Shown: one piece after another, positions 11,065-20,406 of the stretch | Numbering within the stretch: the stretch's first letter is position 1 | How the letters are laid out: each line of letters opens with the position of its first letter | Source: Euglena gracilis | Taxonomy: Eukaryota > Euglenida > Euglenophyceae > Euglenales | Assembly (NCBI GenBank): GCA_039621445.1 | Contig: CP154956.1 | Location: 68,208,452 to 68,272,451, forward strand | Length of the DNA: 64,000 nucleotides | Direction: 5' to 3' | Position numbers and translations under genes: made by a program | The notes under the pieces: model-generated | The model's input: only the letters and a program-made list of their open reading frames with translations | Told to the model about the DNA's origin: nothing | The model's database searches: none

Positions 11065-11076
11065 TGGTAGCAGAGG
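11065..11076 (+). promoter_or_regulatory. Primer binding site, initiator Met-tRNA type
   Basis: TGGTAGCAGAGG directly after the LTR is complementary to the 3' end of the initiator methionine tRNA of many eukaryotes (known PBS class). Its position at the inner edge of the LTR supports priming of minus-strand synthesis here. Confidence 0.75.
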
Positions 11077-11133
11077 CTTGTTCGTTCTACGTTTTCCATT
11101 GAAGGCCATTTTCTCGAGTGCCTTCTTTTTGAA

Positions 11134-11463
11134 ATGCAAAGCGTGCACACCTCCCCAGAATTTTCCACACACGAAGAGGCTACGGCCCACCGGGACACAG
11201 ACAGGATACCAACCTTTGCGGCGGACTCTGAAGTGGTAGCCCCCACCGCAAGTCTTTCCGATAGCCCTCGGGAAGCGCAAGAAAACACCCCGAAAAGATA
11301 CCCCCGATCCCCTGCCCCATCCCCACTCCCATCCCCACAATCCCCGTTTCCCGCGCTCCCAGCCCCACCCCAACTCTCTCTCATCCCCCTCCAATCCGAG
11401 TCCCTAGTCGATAGCCCTCGAGACTCGTCTCAAGTCCCTCTCTTGTTCTCGAAATCAGCCTAG
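11134..11463 (+). CDS. Leader ORF or Gag N-terminus, in frame with Gag
   Basis: A 109-codon ORF from an ATG is rich in Pro and Ser after residue 45. It ends in TAG at 11,461 and is in the same frame as the Gag ORF that follows with no other stop between. Gag as such has no ATG until 11,695. Either this is a true upstream ORF, or the real Gag starts here and TAG 11,461 is a mutation or readthrough codon. No domain recognised. Confidence 0.4.
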   Translation: MQSVHTSPEFSTHEEATAHRDTDRIPTFAADSEVVAPTASLSDSPREAQENTPKRYPRSPAPSPLPSPQSPFPALPAPPQLSLIPLQSESLVDSPRDSSQVPLLFSKSA

Positions 11464-14400
11464 CCCCAGAGCTGGGACCCGACCCCCTGGCTACCACCCG
11501 GGGCTCCACCCTCTCAGCTTTTCCCCGGGACCCCACCCTTCCCCCAGCTGATCCCTTCCCTGCCCTTCCCGATCCCATTCCCGTCCGAGGTGCCCCACCT
11601 GTGGGGCGTCCCGGAGCTGCAGAGTGAGCGGGCCTTCGCTGGCCTGCCGGTGCCCGTGCCCAGCCCCGGGCCACCGAGGAGCCCTGATGAGGGCATGCGG
11701 GCCATCACATATCACCCCGCCCACGAGCTGGGCCCCGGCGAGTCCGAGGGCCGAGACGGGATCCGCATCCCCGTGGCTGGCCTGATTCCATCTGTGCATC
11801 CGTCCCTGCAGTCTGCTCTGCCACCTGTGCCGGTGGCAGGGCCCTCGCCGTCGCAGATGGCGTCGTCGTCCAGCCAAGCCATCGCCGCACCGGTGGGAGT
11901 GCCGCCTCCCTACCGGTCCCCCAGCGAACACCCGAGCACCACCGCCGTGCACCCGCACTTCCGCACCCCCCCATCCTCGGTCCGGCCGCACAAGGTGCCG
12001 CGGCTGGGCCTCTCCGATGACGAAGGAGATGATGAGGGTGAAGGAGAAGGTGAAAGTGATCAACAACGCCGGGGAGAAGGACCTCGTGATGACGACGAGG
12101 AGTGGCTGGCTGGCGGGGACCAGAGCGAGATGTACGACACCGAGGAGAAGCCGGACGAGGTCATGCAGGGCCCCCCAGAGTGGGAAACAGCATACGCTGC
12201 GTTGCAGACGCGGATGGACCGCCTCCGCAACACCGTCGACTTCATCGGCTCCAAGGCGAAGGAGATGTGGGACAGCTGGGCGGCCGTGCAAATGGCCGCC
12301 ACCGTGAAGGACAAGGTGGACGAGCAAGGAGTGGCGGTACAAGAGCTGAAGAAAAGGATGGCGGCCCAAGAAGGGGGCCACGTGGACCTGATGGAGAACG
12401 TGGTGAAGGTGAAGGACGACATCGTCAGACTTCATCAAGGAATATCACAACTCCACAAGCTCATGCCCATGGTGGCCACGGCGGAGGAGCGAATGACAAG
12501 AGTGGAGAAGTACACCCACGACGCGCTCGGAGACTTCAGCGAAGATCTGCGAAGAATCCGGGCGAAGGTGAAGGAGGCGGAAGACAACGCCGCGGCCGCG
12601 GTGATGGCGGTGAAGAGCGGCGTACCGACGAGTGGACTAGCCGAGCTGGTGGAGGTGGCGCACCTCAAGGCCGCCGTGCAGGAGCTGCTGCAAGAGAAGG
12701 AGCGTCAGCGGGCCGAGAACGTCCAGCTGCAGGGGAAGCTCAACGCCGTCGAGGTGCAGATGGCCGCCTTCACCGCCAAGGTGGAGGCGACTGCGGTGGC
12801 GCAGGGCAAGGCGGTGGAGGTGACGCCGCGCCTGGTGGAGCAGCTGCAGTATCAGCAGGCCGAGAACGCATGGCTGAAGGAGCAGGTCAAGTTCCTGGTG
12901 GTGCAGGTGTCCTCCCTCACCACCAAGGTGGAGGCAGCCGCGGCCAAGGAGCCAAAGGCCGCTGAGCTGCCGCCGCTGGTCGAGGGGAGGATCCAGAAGG
13001 TGGAGACGGAGATCCGGAAGGTGGGAGCCCAAGCCCAAGGGCTGACCGTGGCCGTTCAACGGCTCGCCGCCGACAGCCCCGGTGACAAGATCCGGGTGGT
13101 GGAGGCCGAAGTGCAGAAGGTGAACGTCCAGACGCAGGCCGTGGTGATGGCCGTGCAGCGGCTGGACCAGATCGTCTCGAAGGTGATCGTATACTCCCAA
13201 GCCAAGGCGGTGCCGGCCATGCCCGACAAGGCTCCGCCACCCCCGGCTGAGCAGCAGCCGGAACCGGTGGCCCGGCAGCAACCAGTGCCAGAGGTGAGAA
13301 CGGTCCAGATGGAGAAGCCCATGCAAGAGGAGTCCGTGGTGCAGGAGAAGCCGTCGTCCACCCTCCGACCAGCTCTCCGGCTGGTCCGGAAGCAGGCCGC
13401 GGCGGGAGGGGGCGGGGTGCCGTCCCTCTCCATCGCCCGCCTGACCACGCCGTCCGCCGTCCCCGTCGCCAGCGCGTCCGCGGTGCGAGAGGTCCGCATC
13501 GCCCCGGTGCAGGCCCAGCCAGCGGCCCTGCACTTCCTCCCGGCGCCGTTGGTGGACTCCGTCATCGGCCTCCACCCGGGCCGGTTCTCCGGGCATCCGG
13601 AGGACTGGCCGCAGTGGCGGAGGCGATGGCTCATGTTCCTTCGGGAACTCGAGCAGGCGTGGCCGTCCATCACGTCAGCTCAGCGCCTCGCCATGTTCCG
13701 CGCGGCTTTGGACGAGGCCACGGTGCTGATGCTGGACGAGGAGATCGAGACCAAAGGAGAGGTGGAGTATGCCGTGCTGTTCGCGGAGGTGGACCTGGCG
13801 AACGGCGGCGAGGACAAGGAGGTCCTGCGGCGGCGAATGAGGAAGCTGAAGCTGGTGACGAGCGGGAAGCTGACCGAGAAGTCCTGGAGGGAGTACTACG
13901 CGCAGATGGCGTCCATGGCGAGGCAGGTGGGCATGGAGGAGGAGGAGCTGGGGAAGCTCCTCGTGGAGGCCATGCCCCTCCACCCCTGGCGCCGGAAGGT
14001 GGCGCAGGAGGAGGACAAGCGGGTGGATCACCGGTCCATCGTGCTGGAGGGCCTGCCGATGGACGCGACGGTGGAGGAGGTGAAGGAGATGATCAAGCAA
14101 GAGACCACGGTGGCCCCCGCCTCGGTGCGGAAGGCGGGGCGCCGCTTCGTGGTGGTGCCAGTGGGCGACGAGCACCGCACCCTGGTGAAGGCCGTGTACG
14201 ACCGCCAGCGGCTCGAGGGCGGCAGCATCGTCACGGTGACGGCCGACTCGTGCGACCTACCGGCGAAGGACATCCACAACCTCATGGTGAGATGGCTGCG
14301 GATGGAGGCGAAGATGGCTCCCGAGAAGGAGAAGGAGATCCCGGAGAAGCGGCCGGTACCACGGTGGCAGCGGGACGTGGAGGTCGACGACACCACCGAG

Positions 14401-14826
14401 GAGCCGTACATCCAGGAGGTGGAGAAGACGAACGTGCCGCCGAAGAAGGAGAAGCAAGCGCAGCAACCACGTCCGCCGACGCCGCCGGTGCCCACGCCCC
14501 AAGGCAAGGGACAAGGCCAAGGGGGACGTGGGTACCCGGAGCAGTGGTCATCGAGCCCATGGACGAGTGAAGAAGGAAAAGGAAAGGGTGGATACCAAGC
14601 CTAGCAGTGGTCATCGAGTGCATGGCAAGGAAATGAAGGAAAAGGAAAAGGTGGTGGGTACCAAGGCGAGCAGTGGACATCGAATGCCCCAAGACAAGAT
14701 GAAGGCAAAGGAAAAGGCAAGGCGAAGGGTGGAGCCAAAGGAGATCAAGGAAAAGGAAAGTCCAAGGGCAAAGGCAAGGACGGCAAGAGCAACGTCTCGG
14801 CCGTCCAGGAGCAGTATCATGAGTGA
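11464..14826 (+). CDS. Gag polyprotein with coiled coil and RRM-like fold
   Basis: The frame is open from 11,464 to TAG 14,602, then continues to TGA 14,824. About 1,050 codons is long for Gag. Pro/Ser-rich N-terminus; acidic patch near 12,010-12,150; long charged heptad-rich coiled coil about 12,180-13,200; then FSGHPEDWPQWRRRW (13,580) as in retrotransposon Gag capsid regions. At 14,032-14,253 IVLEGLP, RRFVVVPVGDE and SIVTVTAD are spaced like strands 1, 3 and 4 of an RNA-recognition motif. The tail has Gly/Lys repeats and QWSSSPW-type repeats. No CCHC knuckle is visible, so the RRM-like part and basic tail may bind RNA. TAG 14,602 stands where sister repeats have GAG (Glu). Likely forms the virus-like particle. 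Confidence 0.7.
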
Positions 14827-15284
14827 CGGGGCCGCCCAGGCCCCAGGGATGGGGGTCTGGGCCGGCCGTCAAATCCCAACGCCAGCGTGAGCGTGCGGGC
14901 AATCACCCAAGAGCCCCGCAAGCCCCCCAGACCCAGCAAGCCCCAAATCTCCCAAGGAGGGGAGAGACCGTGCCCTGAAGCACACGGTCAAGGCGGGGCC
15001 CATCAGATTTCGACAAACAACTACTGGTCCGTGCTACAGAAGAAGTCCCGTCGTTCCGAGCAATCGTCTGCGGCGCGACCGGTCTCGTCTGCGCAGTCCT
15101 CGCCCCCCGCCAAGCCAGCAGCGTCCGTGCAATCGTCTACGCAGCATCGTGCCACCGCGACGCCCCCAGCCCGGCAGCAGCAGGAGCGAGCACCGCGCCA
15201 GTCCGCACCAAGCCGGACGACGCTGCCCCCGCCGTCAGCAGCGCCGTCAGCGGCACCACGCTCCGCACCCGCAGCAATCAGCGC
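14827..15284 (+). CDS. Low-complexity linker between Gag and methyltransferase
   Basis: Same frame as Gag after TGA 14,824: rich in Pro, Ser, Ala, Gln. Words such as SVQSSTQHRATATPPARQQQ recur at 18,905 before the second methyltransferase. A one-base deletion near 15,283 relative to that second copy (CGCCCG against CGCCCCG) throws the frame. In the second copy the linker runs straight into the methyltransferase, so they are probably one protein. Confidence 0.55.
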
Positions 15285-15985
15285 CCGTCCCCCCCGCAGA
15301 GCGCACCGTCCTCCCGGGCGGCACCGAAGCATGCCGCATCGTCACCGACAACCTCGACGCCAAAGAGGTGGGCACTGGACCTGTTCTCCGGAACGGGTTC
15401 GGTGAAGCGGGCGCTGGAGAAGCTCGGCTACTCCGTCATCTCGGTGGATGCCGACCCGCGGTGGAAGGCGGACAAGACGGTGGACGTGCGGCGCTGGCGG
15501 TACTGGGAGGAGTACTGGCCCGGCGACTTCGAGCTGGTCGCCGCCTCGCCGCCGTGCACCGAGTACTCCAGCGCGATGACGACCAGGAGGCGGCGGCTGC
15601 GGAAGGCCGACTTCCTGGTCCGCAAGACGAAGGAGATCATCGCCTACCTGCGGCCGTCCCTGTGGTGGCTGGAGAATCCCCGCTATGGGAAACTCCGCCA
15701 CCGCAAGGTCGTGGAGGACATGCAGTACGTCGATGTGGACTACTGCATGTTCGAGGCGTGGGGCTATCGCAAGCCCACACGCTTCTGGATCGCGGACTCC
15801 ATGGCCCCCATGCAGGACATCGTGTGCGACGGCCAGTGCGAGAACATCGTGGAGGAGCAAGATGGACGGCGACATCACCTACGGCAGCTGGGTGGGGCAT
15901 CCCAGCAGCGCGGTACCCGAGAGCAGGCGTATCGCATTCCCGAAGGTGTAGTCCGATACCTGTGCGAGCGCACCCCACCAACCCG
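15285..15985 (+). CDS. C5-cytosine DNA methyltransferase domain, copy 1
   Basis: Would transfer a methyl group from S-adenosylmethionine to cytosine C5. LDLFSGTGSVKRALEKLGYS is motif I with the AdoMet loop, SVDADPRW the acidic motif II, AASPPCTEYS motif IV with the Pro-Cys catalytic pair, and WWLENPRYGKL motif VI with Glu-Asn. QAYRIPEGVVRYL near 15,930-15,960 resembles the C-terminal motif X region. At about 205 residues it is compact, like phage or minimal enzymes, with little target-recognition domain. It lies between Gag and protease. Frame is shifted against both neighbours in this copy (deletion near 15,283 and at least one shift at about 16,000-16,190). Origin from host or virus is not decidable here. 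Confidence 0.85.
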
Positions 15986-16189
15986 CCAAGCAGCCATGCC
16001 ACCCAGCGTGATACTGCCGTCGCTGGCACCCGCACCCGCGTCCGCCACCGCACCGCCAAGCCGGACGGCGCTGCCCCCGCAAGCAGCGGCGCTGTCCCAA
16101 GCCCCGCGCCCACGACCGCCATCGTGCACCCGCCGAGCCGCACAACGATCCACCCGCCGAGCCCGTCACCACCGCCGCGGAAGAGCCCC

Positions 16190-18801
16190 ACCCCCCGCGG
16201 AAGGTCCACAAGGTCACCGTCCGTCCGTGGCAGTACCGCCCCAGACGGCCCTTCCAGGTGGGCCGCATGGAGAGGCGGGGCGGCAGCTACCAGCTGATGC
16301 TGGATGTGGTCATCGAGATCGACGGCCGGGAGGAGAAGGCGAAGGCCCTCATCGACACGGGGGCGCAGACGTCGCTGATCCGTCGGGACTTGTTCCCGAA
16401 CGGATGTTTCCGCCGCAGCGAGCGGCCGCTGCTGCTGCGGACCGTGAACGGCGACCTGCTGGCAGGCGGCAGCAACGAGGCGGACGTCCCCCTGGCGTTC
16501 AACGCGAGGAGTGAAGGAGAGAGGAGTGGAGGAGTGAAGAGGTGGAACAGCCAGATCACTGTCCATGACGGTGATATAGGGTGTGACCTGATTCTGGGTT
16601 ACCCCTGGCTGAAGGAGCACAGGCTGGATGTGCAACCCTGGCGGGATGCGCTCCAGCTCCACGACGACCCCCGATGGGTCATCGCCGGCACCGAAGCAAG
16701 CGAGATCGCAGCGCTAAGCACACGCACCCACGCGACCGTCCGAGCCCGCAGCCCGTCGCCGTTGCCCCGCACGCCGTCCGAAGTGGAGGAGGAGATGGAG
16801 GCCGAGGTGAGGAAGATGAGGCTCACCGTCGGGGTCAACGGCCCCGACGGAGACGAGGAGGACGAGGCCCTGGACGCCGAGGAGGAGGCAATGGTGGCCA
16901 AGGTGCTGATCGACGCGGGCAAGGAGGCGAAGGAAGTCCGTGGGGTGGTCACGGCCGAGGCGGAGGAGCAGCATCCGCTGGCCGTCCAGCTGCGCACCGA
17001 GATGCTCAAGGAGTTCGAGGGCCGCGTCTTCTGCGACCGCGTCCACCCCGATCCGCCGCCCCGAGGCCAGCACGGGATGGCGGTGCTGCGCCTCAAGCCA
17101 AACGCCCAGCCAGTGGTGGGAAGGGTGATCCACCTGAAGGGCGAGCGGCTGGAGGCGCTGCGGGAGATGGAGGAGGAGTGCCGCCGCGACCGGAAGGTGG
17201 AGCCGGGCCGCGGCCCGTGGCGGGCGGCGGCCTTCCCGATTCGGAAGAAGAACGGGAAGTGGAGGATGGTGTGTGACTACGCGGTGACGAACCTGCAGAT
17301 CATGGCGGACAGCTACCCCTTGCCCTTGACGGAGGAGATCGTGGCGGAGCAGGCGAAGTGTACCCTCTTCAGCACCATCGACTTGCGGGACGCGTTCCAC
17401 CAGGTGGCCTTGGCGGAGGAGAGCCGACCGGTGACGAACGTCCAGCTGCCGGGCGGGCTGTGGCAGTGGCGTGTGGTCCCGCAGGGGATCAACGTCGGGC
17501 CCGCCCTCCTGCAGCGGGACATTGACGCCACCTGCGCGGCGGTGAAGGCGCACTCCCGCCCGTACTTCGACGACATCATCGTCAGTACGCGGCAGGGAGC
17601 GGAGGAGACGGACGAGGAGTTCTACCAGAAGCATGCCCGAGACGTCCGTGAGACGTTGCTGGCCTTGGAGAAGGACAGATGGGTCAGCGACAGCCGCAAG
17701 GTCAAGCTCTTCATGAGGCAGGTCGAGTTCGTGGGGCATGTCCTGGGGCACGGCAGGAGGGCGCCTGCCCCAGGCAAACTGTCGGCGGTGCAGCACTGGC
17801 CGCCGACGGTCAGCAGTCTCCGCGCGTTTCTCGGCGTCTGCAATTACTATGCGGGCTACGTGAGACTCTACGCGGAGCTGGCGGCGCCGTTGCAGGAGAA
17901 GCTGAAGTTGCCGAGGGAGCTGACCAAGGCGGGATCCAAGCACCCAGTGGTGTGGACGGAGCAGGAGAAGGAGGCGTTCGACAAGCTGAAGAAGGCCCTC
18001 GTCGCCGACCTGGAGCTGTACCACATCGATCCAGCCAAGCCGTTCGTCCTGTGCACCGACGCGTCGGACTACGCCATCGGAGCGGTGCTGGAGCAGTTCC
18101 CGAACATCGACGGCGTGCCGCGGGTGGAGGACCTGCGGCCGGGGGCCTCCGTCCCGGTGGCCTTCATGTCCCGGAAGCTCACCGAGGGGCAGCGCCTTCG
18201 GTGGGATGTCCGGGACAAGGAGACGTATGCCGTGGTGGCCGCCCTCGACAAGTGGGCGGGCTTCCTGCTGGACAACGAGATCCTCGTCCTGACCGACCAC
18301 CGCAGCCTGGAGTCGTGGTACAAGGAGTATGTCGCCGGAGTGGGCCCGCAGGGGAGGCGGGCCAGATGGCATGCGAAGCTCAACGAGTTCCGCATCACCG
18401 TGGTGCACGTCCCCGGCGAGACCAACGTGGTGGGCGATGCCATGTCTCGCTGGGCCTACCCGGCCTCACAAGGCTGGCGCGACACCTCGTGGCACGGCAC
18501 CGAGGCCGACACGAAGGAGATGAAGGCCCACATCCTGGAGGAGAAGCTGCGCGAGAAGTCCACCCCGAAGGCGGTGCATCCCGAGGACGAGGAGACCAAG
18601 GCGGAACAGGTGGAGAGGTTAACCCTGAAGGAGGGGAGAGAGAGGGCCGTCATCCAGCTGATCCCGCTCCAGTCGTTCGCCGCGGTCCCGTCAGCATCCC
18701 ACATCGCCGTCACCACACGCAGCCGCCTCGACACGCAGCGCAACGCCCGAGACGCCCCAGCAGACGCCCCGCACGGTACGCGGTCCGAGCACCCACGCTA
18801 G
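16190..18801 (+). CDS. Protease, reverse transcriptase and RNase H polyprotein
   Basis: Frame open from about 16,190, first ATG 16,258, 847 codons. Aspartic protease: ALIDTGAQTSLIRR (Asp at 16,354) and DLILGYPWL. Reverse transcriptase: RKKNGKWRMVCDY (17,242), STIDLRDAFHQV (17,374) with the first Asp, PQGINVGPALLQR, and YFDDIIVST (17,563) with the Asp pair. The thumb has LRAFLGVCNYY. RNase H: FVLCTDASDYAIGAV (18,043), SRKLT, DKETYAVVAAL, LTDHRSLE. This is the Ty3/gypsy order. The frame ends in TAG 18,799 exactly where the inverted half has GAG, so it is a nonsense mutation of a longer Pol. Catalytic residues look intact. Confidence 0.9.
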
Positions 18802-19724
18802 ATGCACCCGTCAGCCTCGTCTCCCGCGGCCGCAGCAGTTCCACCGTCGGCATCGTCTGCGGCAGTCCCACCGTCTGCGTCGTGCATCGCATCACCAGCG
18901 TCCGTGCAATCGTCTACGCAGCATCGTGCCACCGCGACGCCCCCAGCCCGGCAGCAGCAGGAGCGAGCACCGCGCCAGTCCGCACCAAGCCGGACGACGC
19001 TGCCCCCGCCGTCAGCAGCGCCGTCAGCGGCACCACGCTCCGCACCCGCAGCAATCAGCGCCCCGTCCCCCCCGCAGAGCGCACCGTCCTCCCGGGCGGC
19101 ACCGAAGCATGCCGCATCGTCACCGACAACCTCGACGCCAAAGAGGTGGGCACTGGACCTGTTCTCCGGAACGGGTTCGGTGAAGCGGGCGCTGGAGAAG
19201 CTCGGCTACTCCGTCATCTCGGTGGATGCCGACCCGCGGTGGAAGGCGGACAAGACGGTGGACGTGCGGCGCTGGCGGTACTGGGAGGAGTACTGGCCCG
19301 GCGACTTCGAGCTGGTTGCCGCCTCGCCGCCGTGCACCGAGTACTCCAGCGCGATGACGACCAGGAGGCGGAGGCTGCGGAAGGCCGACTTCCTGGTCCG
19401 CAAGACGAAGGAGATCATCGCCTACCTGCGGCCGTCCCTGTGGTGGCTGGAGAATCCCCGCTATGGAAAACTCCGCCACCGCAAGGTCGTCGAGGACATG
19501 CAGTACGTCGATGTGGACTACTGCAGGTTCGAGGCGTGGGGCTATCGCAAGCACACACGCTTTTGGATCGCGGACTCCATGGCCCCCATGCAGGACATCG
19601 TGTGCGACGGCCAGTGCGAGAACATCGTGGAGGAGCAAGAAGGACGGCGACATCACCGACGGCAGCTGGGTGGGGCATCCCAGCAGCGCGGTACCCGGGA
19701 GCAGGCGTATCGCATTCCCGAACG
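18802..19724 (+). CDS. C5-cytosine DNA methyltransferase domain, copy 2 (duplicated)
   Basis: In frame after TAG 18,799. 18,802-18,908 is the Ala/Ser/Pro linker also present at about 25,020-24,915 on -. From about 18,898 the sequence switches to a near-identical copy of 15,118-15,940: same linker, LDLFSGTGSVKR, AASPPCTEYS, WWLENPRYGKL. It keeps an intact frame from linker to methyltransferase, unlike copy 1. It stops at AYRIPE, before the end of the C-terminal motif, then runs into foreign junction DNA. Few differences (for example CRFEAWGYRKHT against CMFEAWGYRKPT) suggest a young duplication. It occupies the place where integrase should follow RNase H. Confidence 0.8.
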
Positions 19725-19788
19725 GTGCGGGGCAACGGCGACGGGCTGTCATTAGATTGACTAGGTCATGTCATTAGATTGATTAGGG
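19725..19788. other. Rearrangement junction with templated filler
   Basis: 19,725-19,748 is the exact reverse complement of 16,749-16,772 within the protease-RT ORF. Then GTCATTAGATTGA occurs twice, at 19,748-19,760 and 19,770-19,782, and the first 12 bases occur again at 25,144-25,155, where the element meets copy B. The inverted 3' LTR begins right after. Confidence 0.85.
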
Positions 19789-19790
19789 CA

Positions 19791-20391
19791 GTTTCCCCCT
19801 CTTGCCGGTTCGGTGACCGTGCGCGGAATGGGCTCTCCGGCAGGCCGAGTGGGGGAAAACAGTCACCCGGCGCTCCGGTAAAAATATTCACGCGCGCCCC
19901 AAAAATTCCCTTTTTTTGTGTCTTTTGGTCCCTGAATTCAGCCAGAACCTGGGTTCCGGCAGCCAAATAATTCAAAAACTGGGGGGGGGGGAAACGGTAT
20001 TTTTGGCCAACTCCTTGGGGGTGCCTCTGAAGCAGTAGGGGGGGGGGGAGGAAAAGCCTGGATTGAATTTAAAAAAGGGTAGCGGGGGGGACGGAAGAAC
20101 ACCTTCACCTTGATTCCCAGCGCCGCTTGCTCTTTCTTTTTTTTGAATTTGAACTCTTTCTTTTTGATTGACCTTCCGGTTTGACTTTTTGAAATTCTTG
20201 GACAATTGTTTCCTTGAATTCAGATTGAATTTTTGATATTCCTTCCTTCAGCATGCACAATTCTTTGAATGAAACATTCGGAAGAGAGAACCTGGGGGGG
20301 AAAAGTACACAGGTAAAAAAAAGTAGCGGAATGGGGCAGAATATTCGCTAATTCCAGTGCGCAGGCGCCAGGCCGCCTCCCGCCGCCCACA
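19791..20391 (-). repeat. 3' LTR (inverted relative to the 5' LTR)
   Basis: Reverse complement matches 10,464-11,064 over its full length with few differences. A purine tract lies directly upstream on the - strand, which marks it as the 3' LTR of the integrase-bearing half. Confidence 0.85.
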
Positions 20392-20406
20392 CTCCCCTTC
20401 CTACCG
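20392..20406 (-). promoter_or_regulatory. Polypurine tract
   Basis: On - the bases GGTAGGAAGGGGAG lie immediately before the LTR start TGTGGG. This is the expected site for plus-strand priming. Confidence 0.7.

Noticed and set aside
11491-15878. Long minus-strand ORFs opposite Gag and MTase
   Set aside because: GC-rich codon bias of the + strand keeps the antisense open; no domain content.
10464-20391. A DNA transposon flanked by 600-bp terminal inverted repeats
   Set aside because: The repeats behave as LTRs: one is followed by a tRNA primer site, the other preceded by a purine tract, and the cargo is Gag-Pol.
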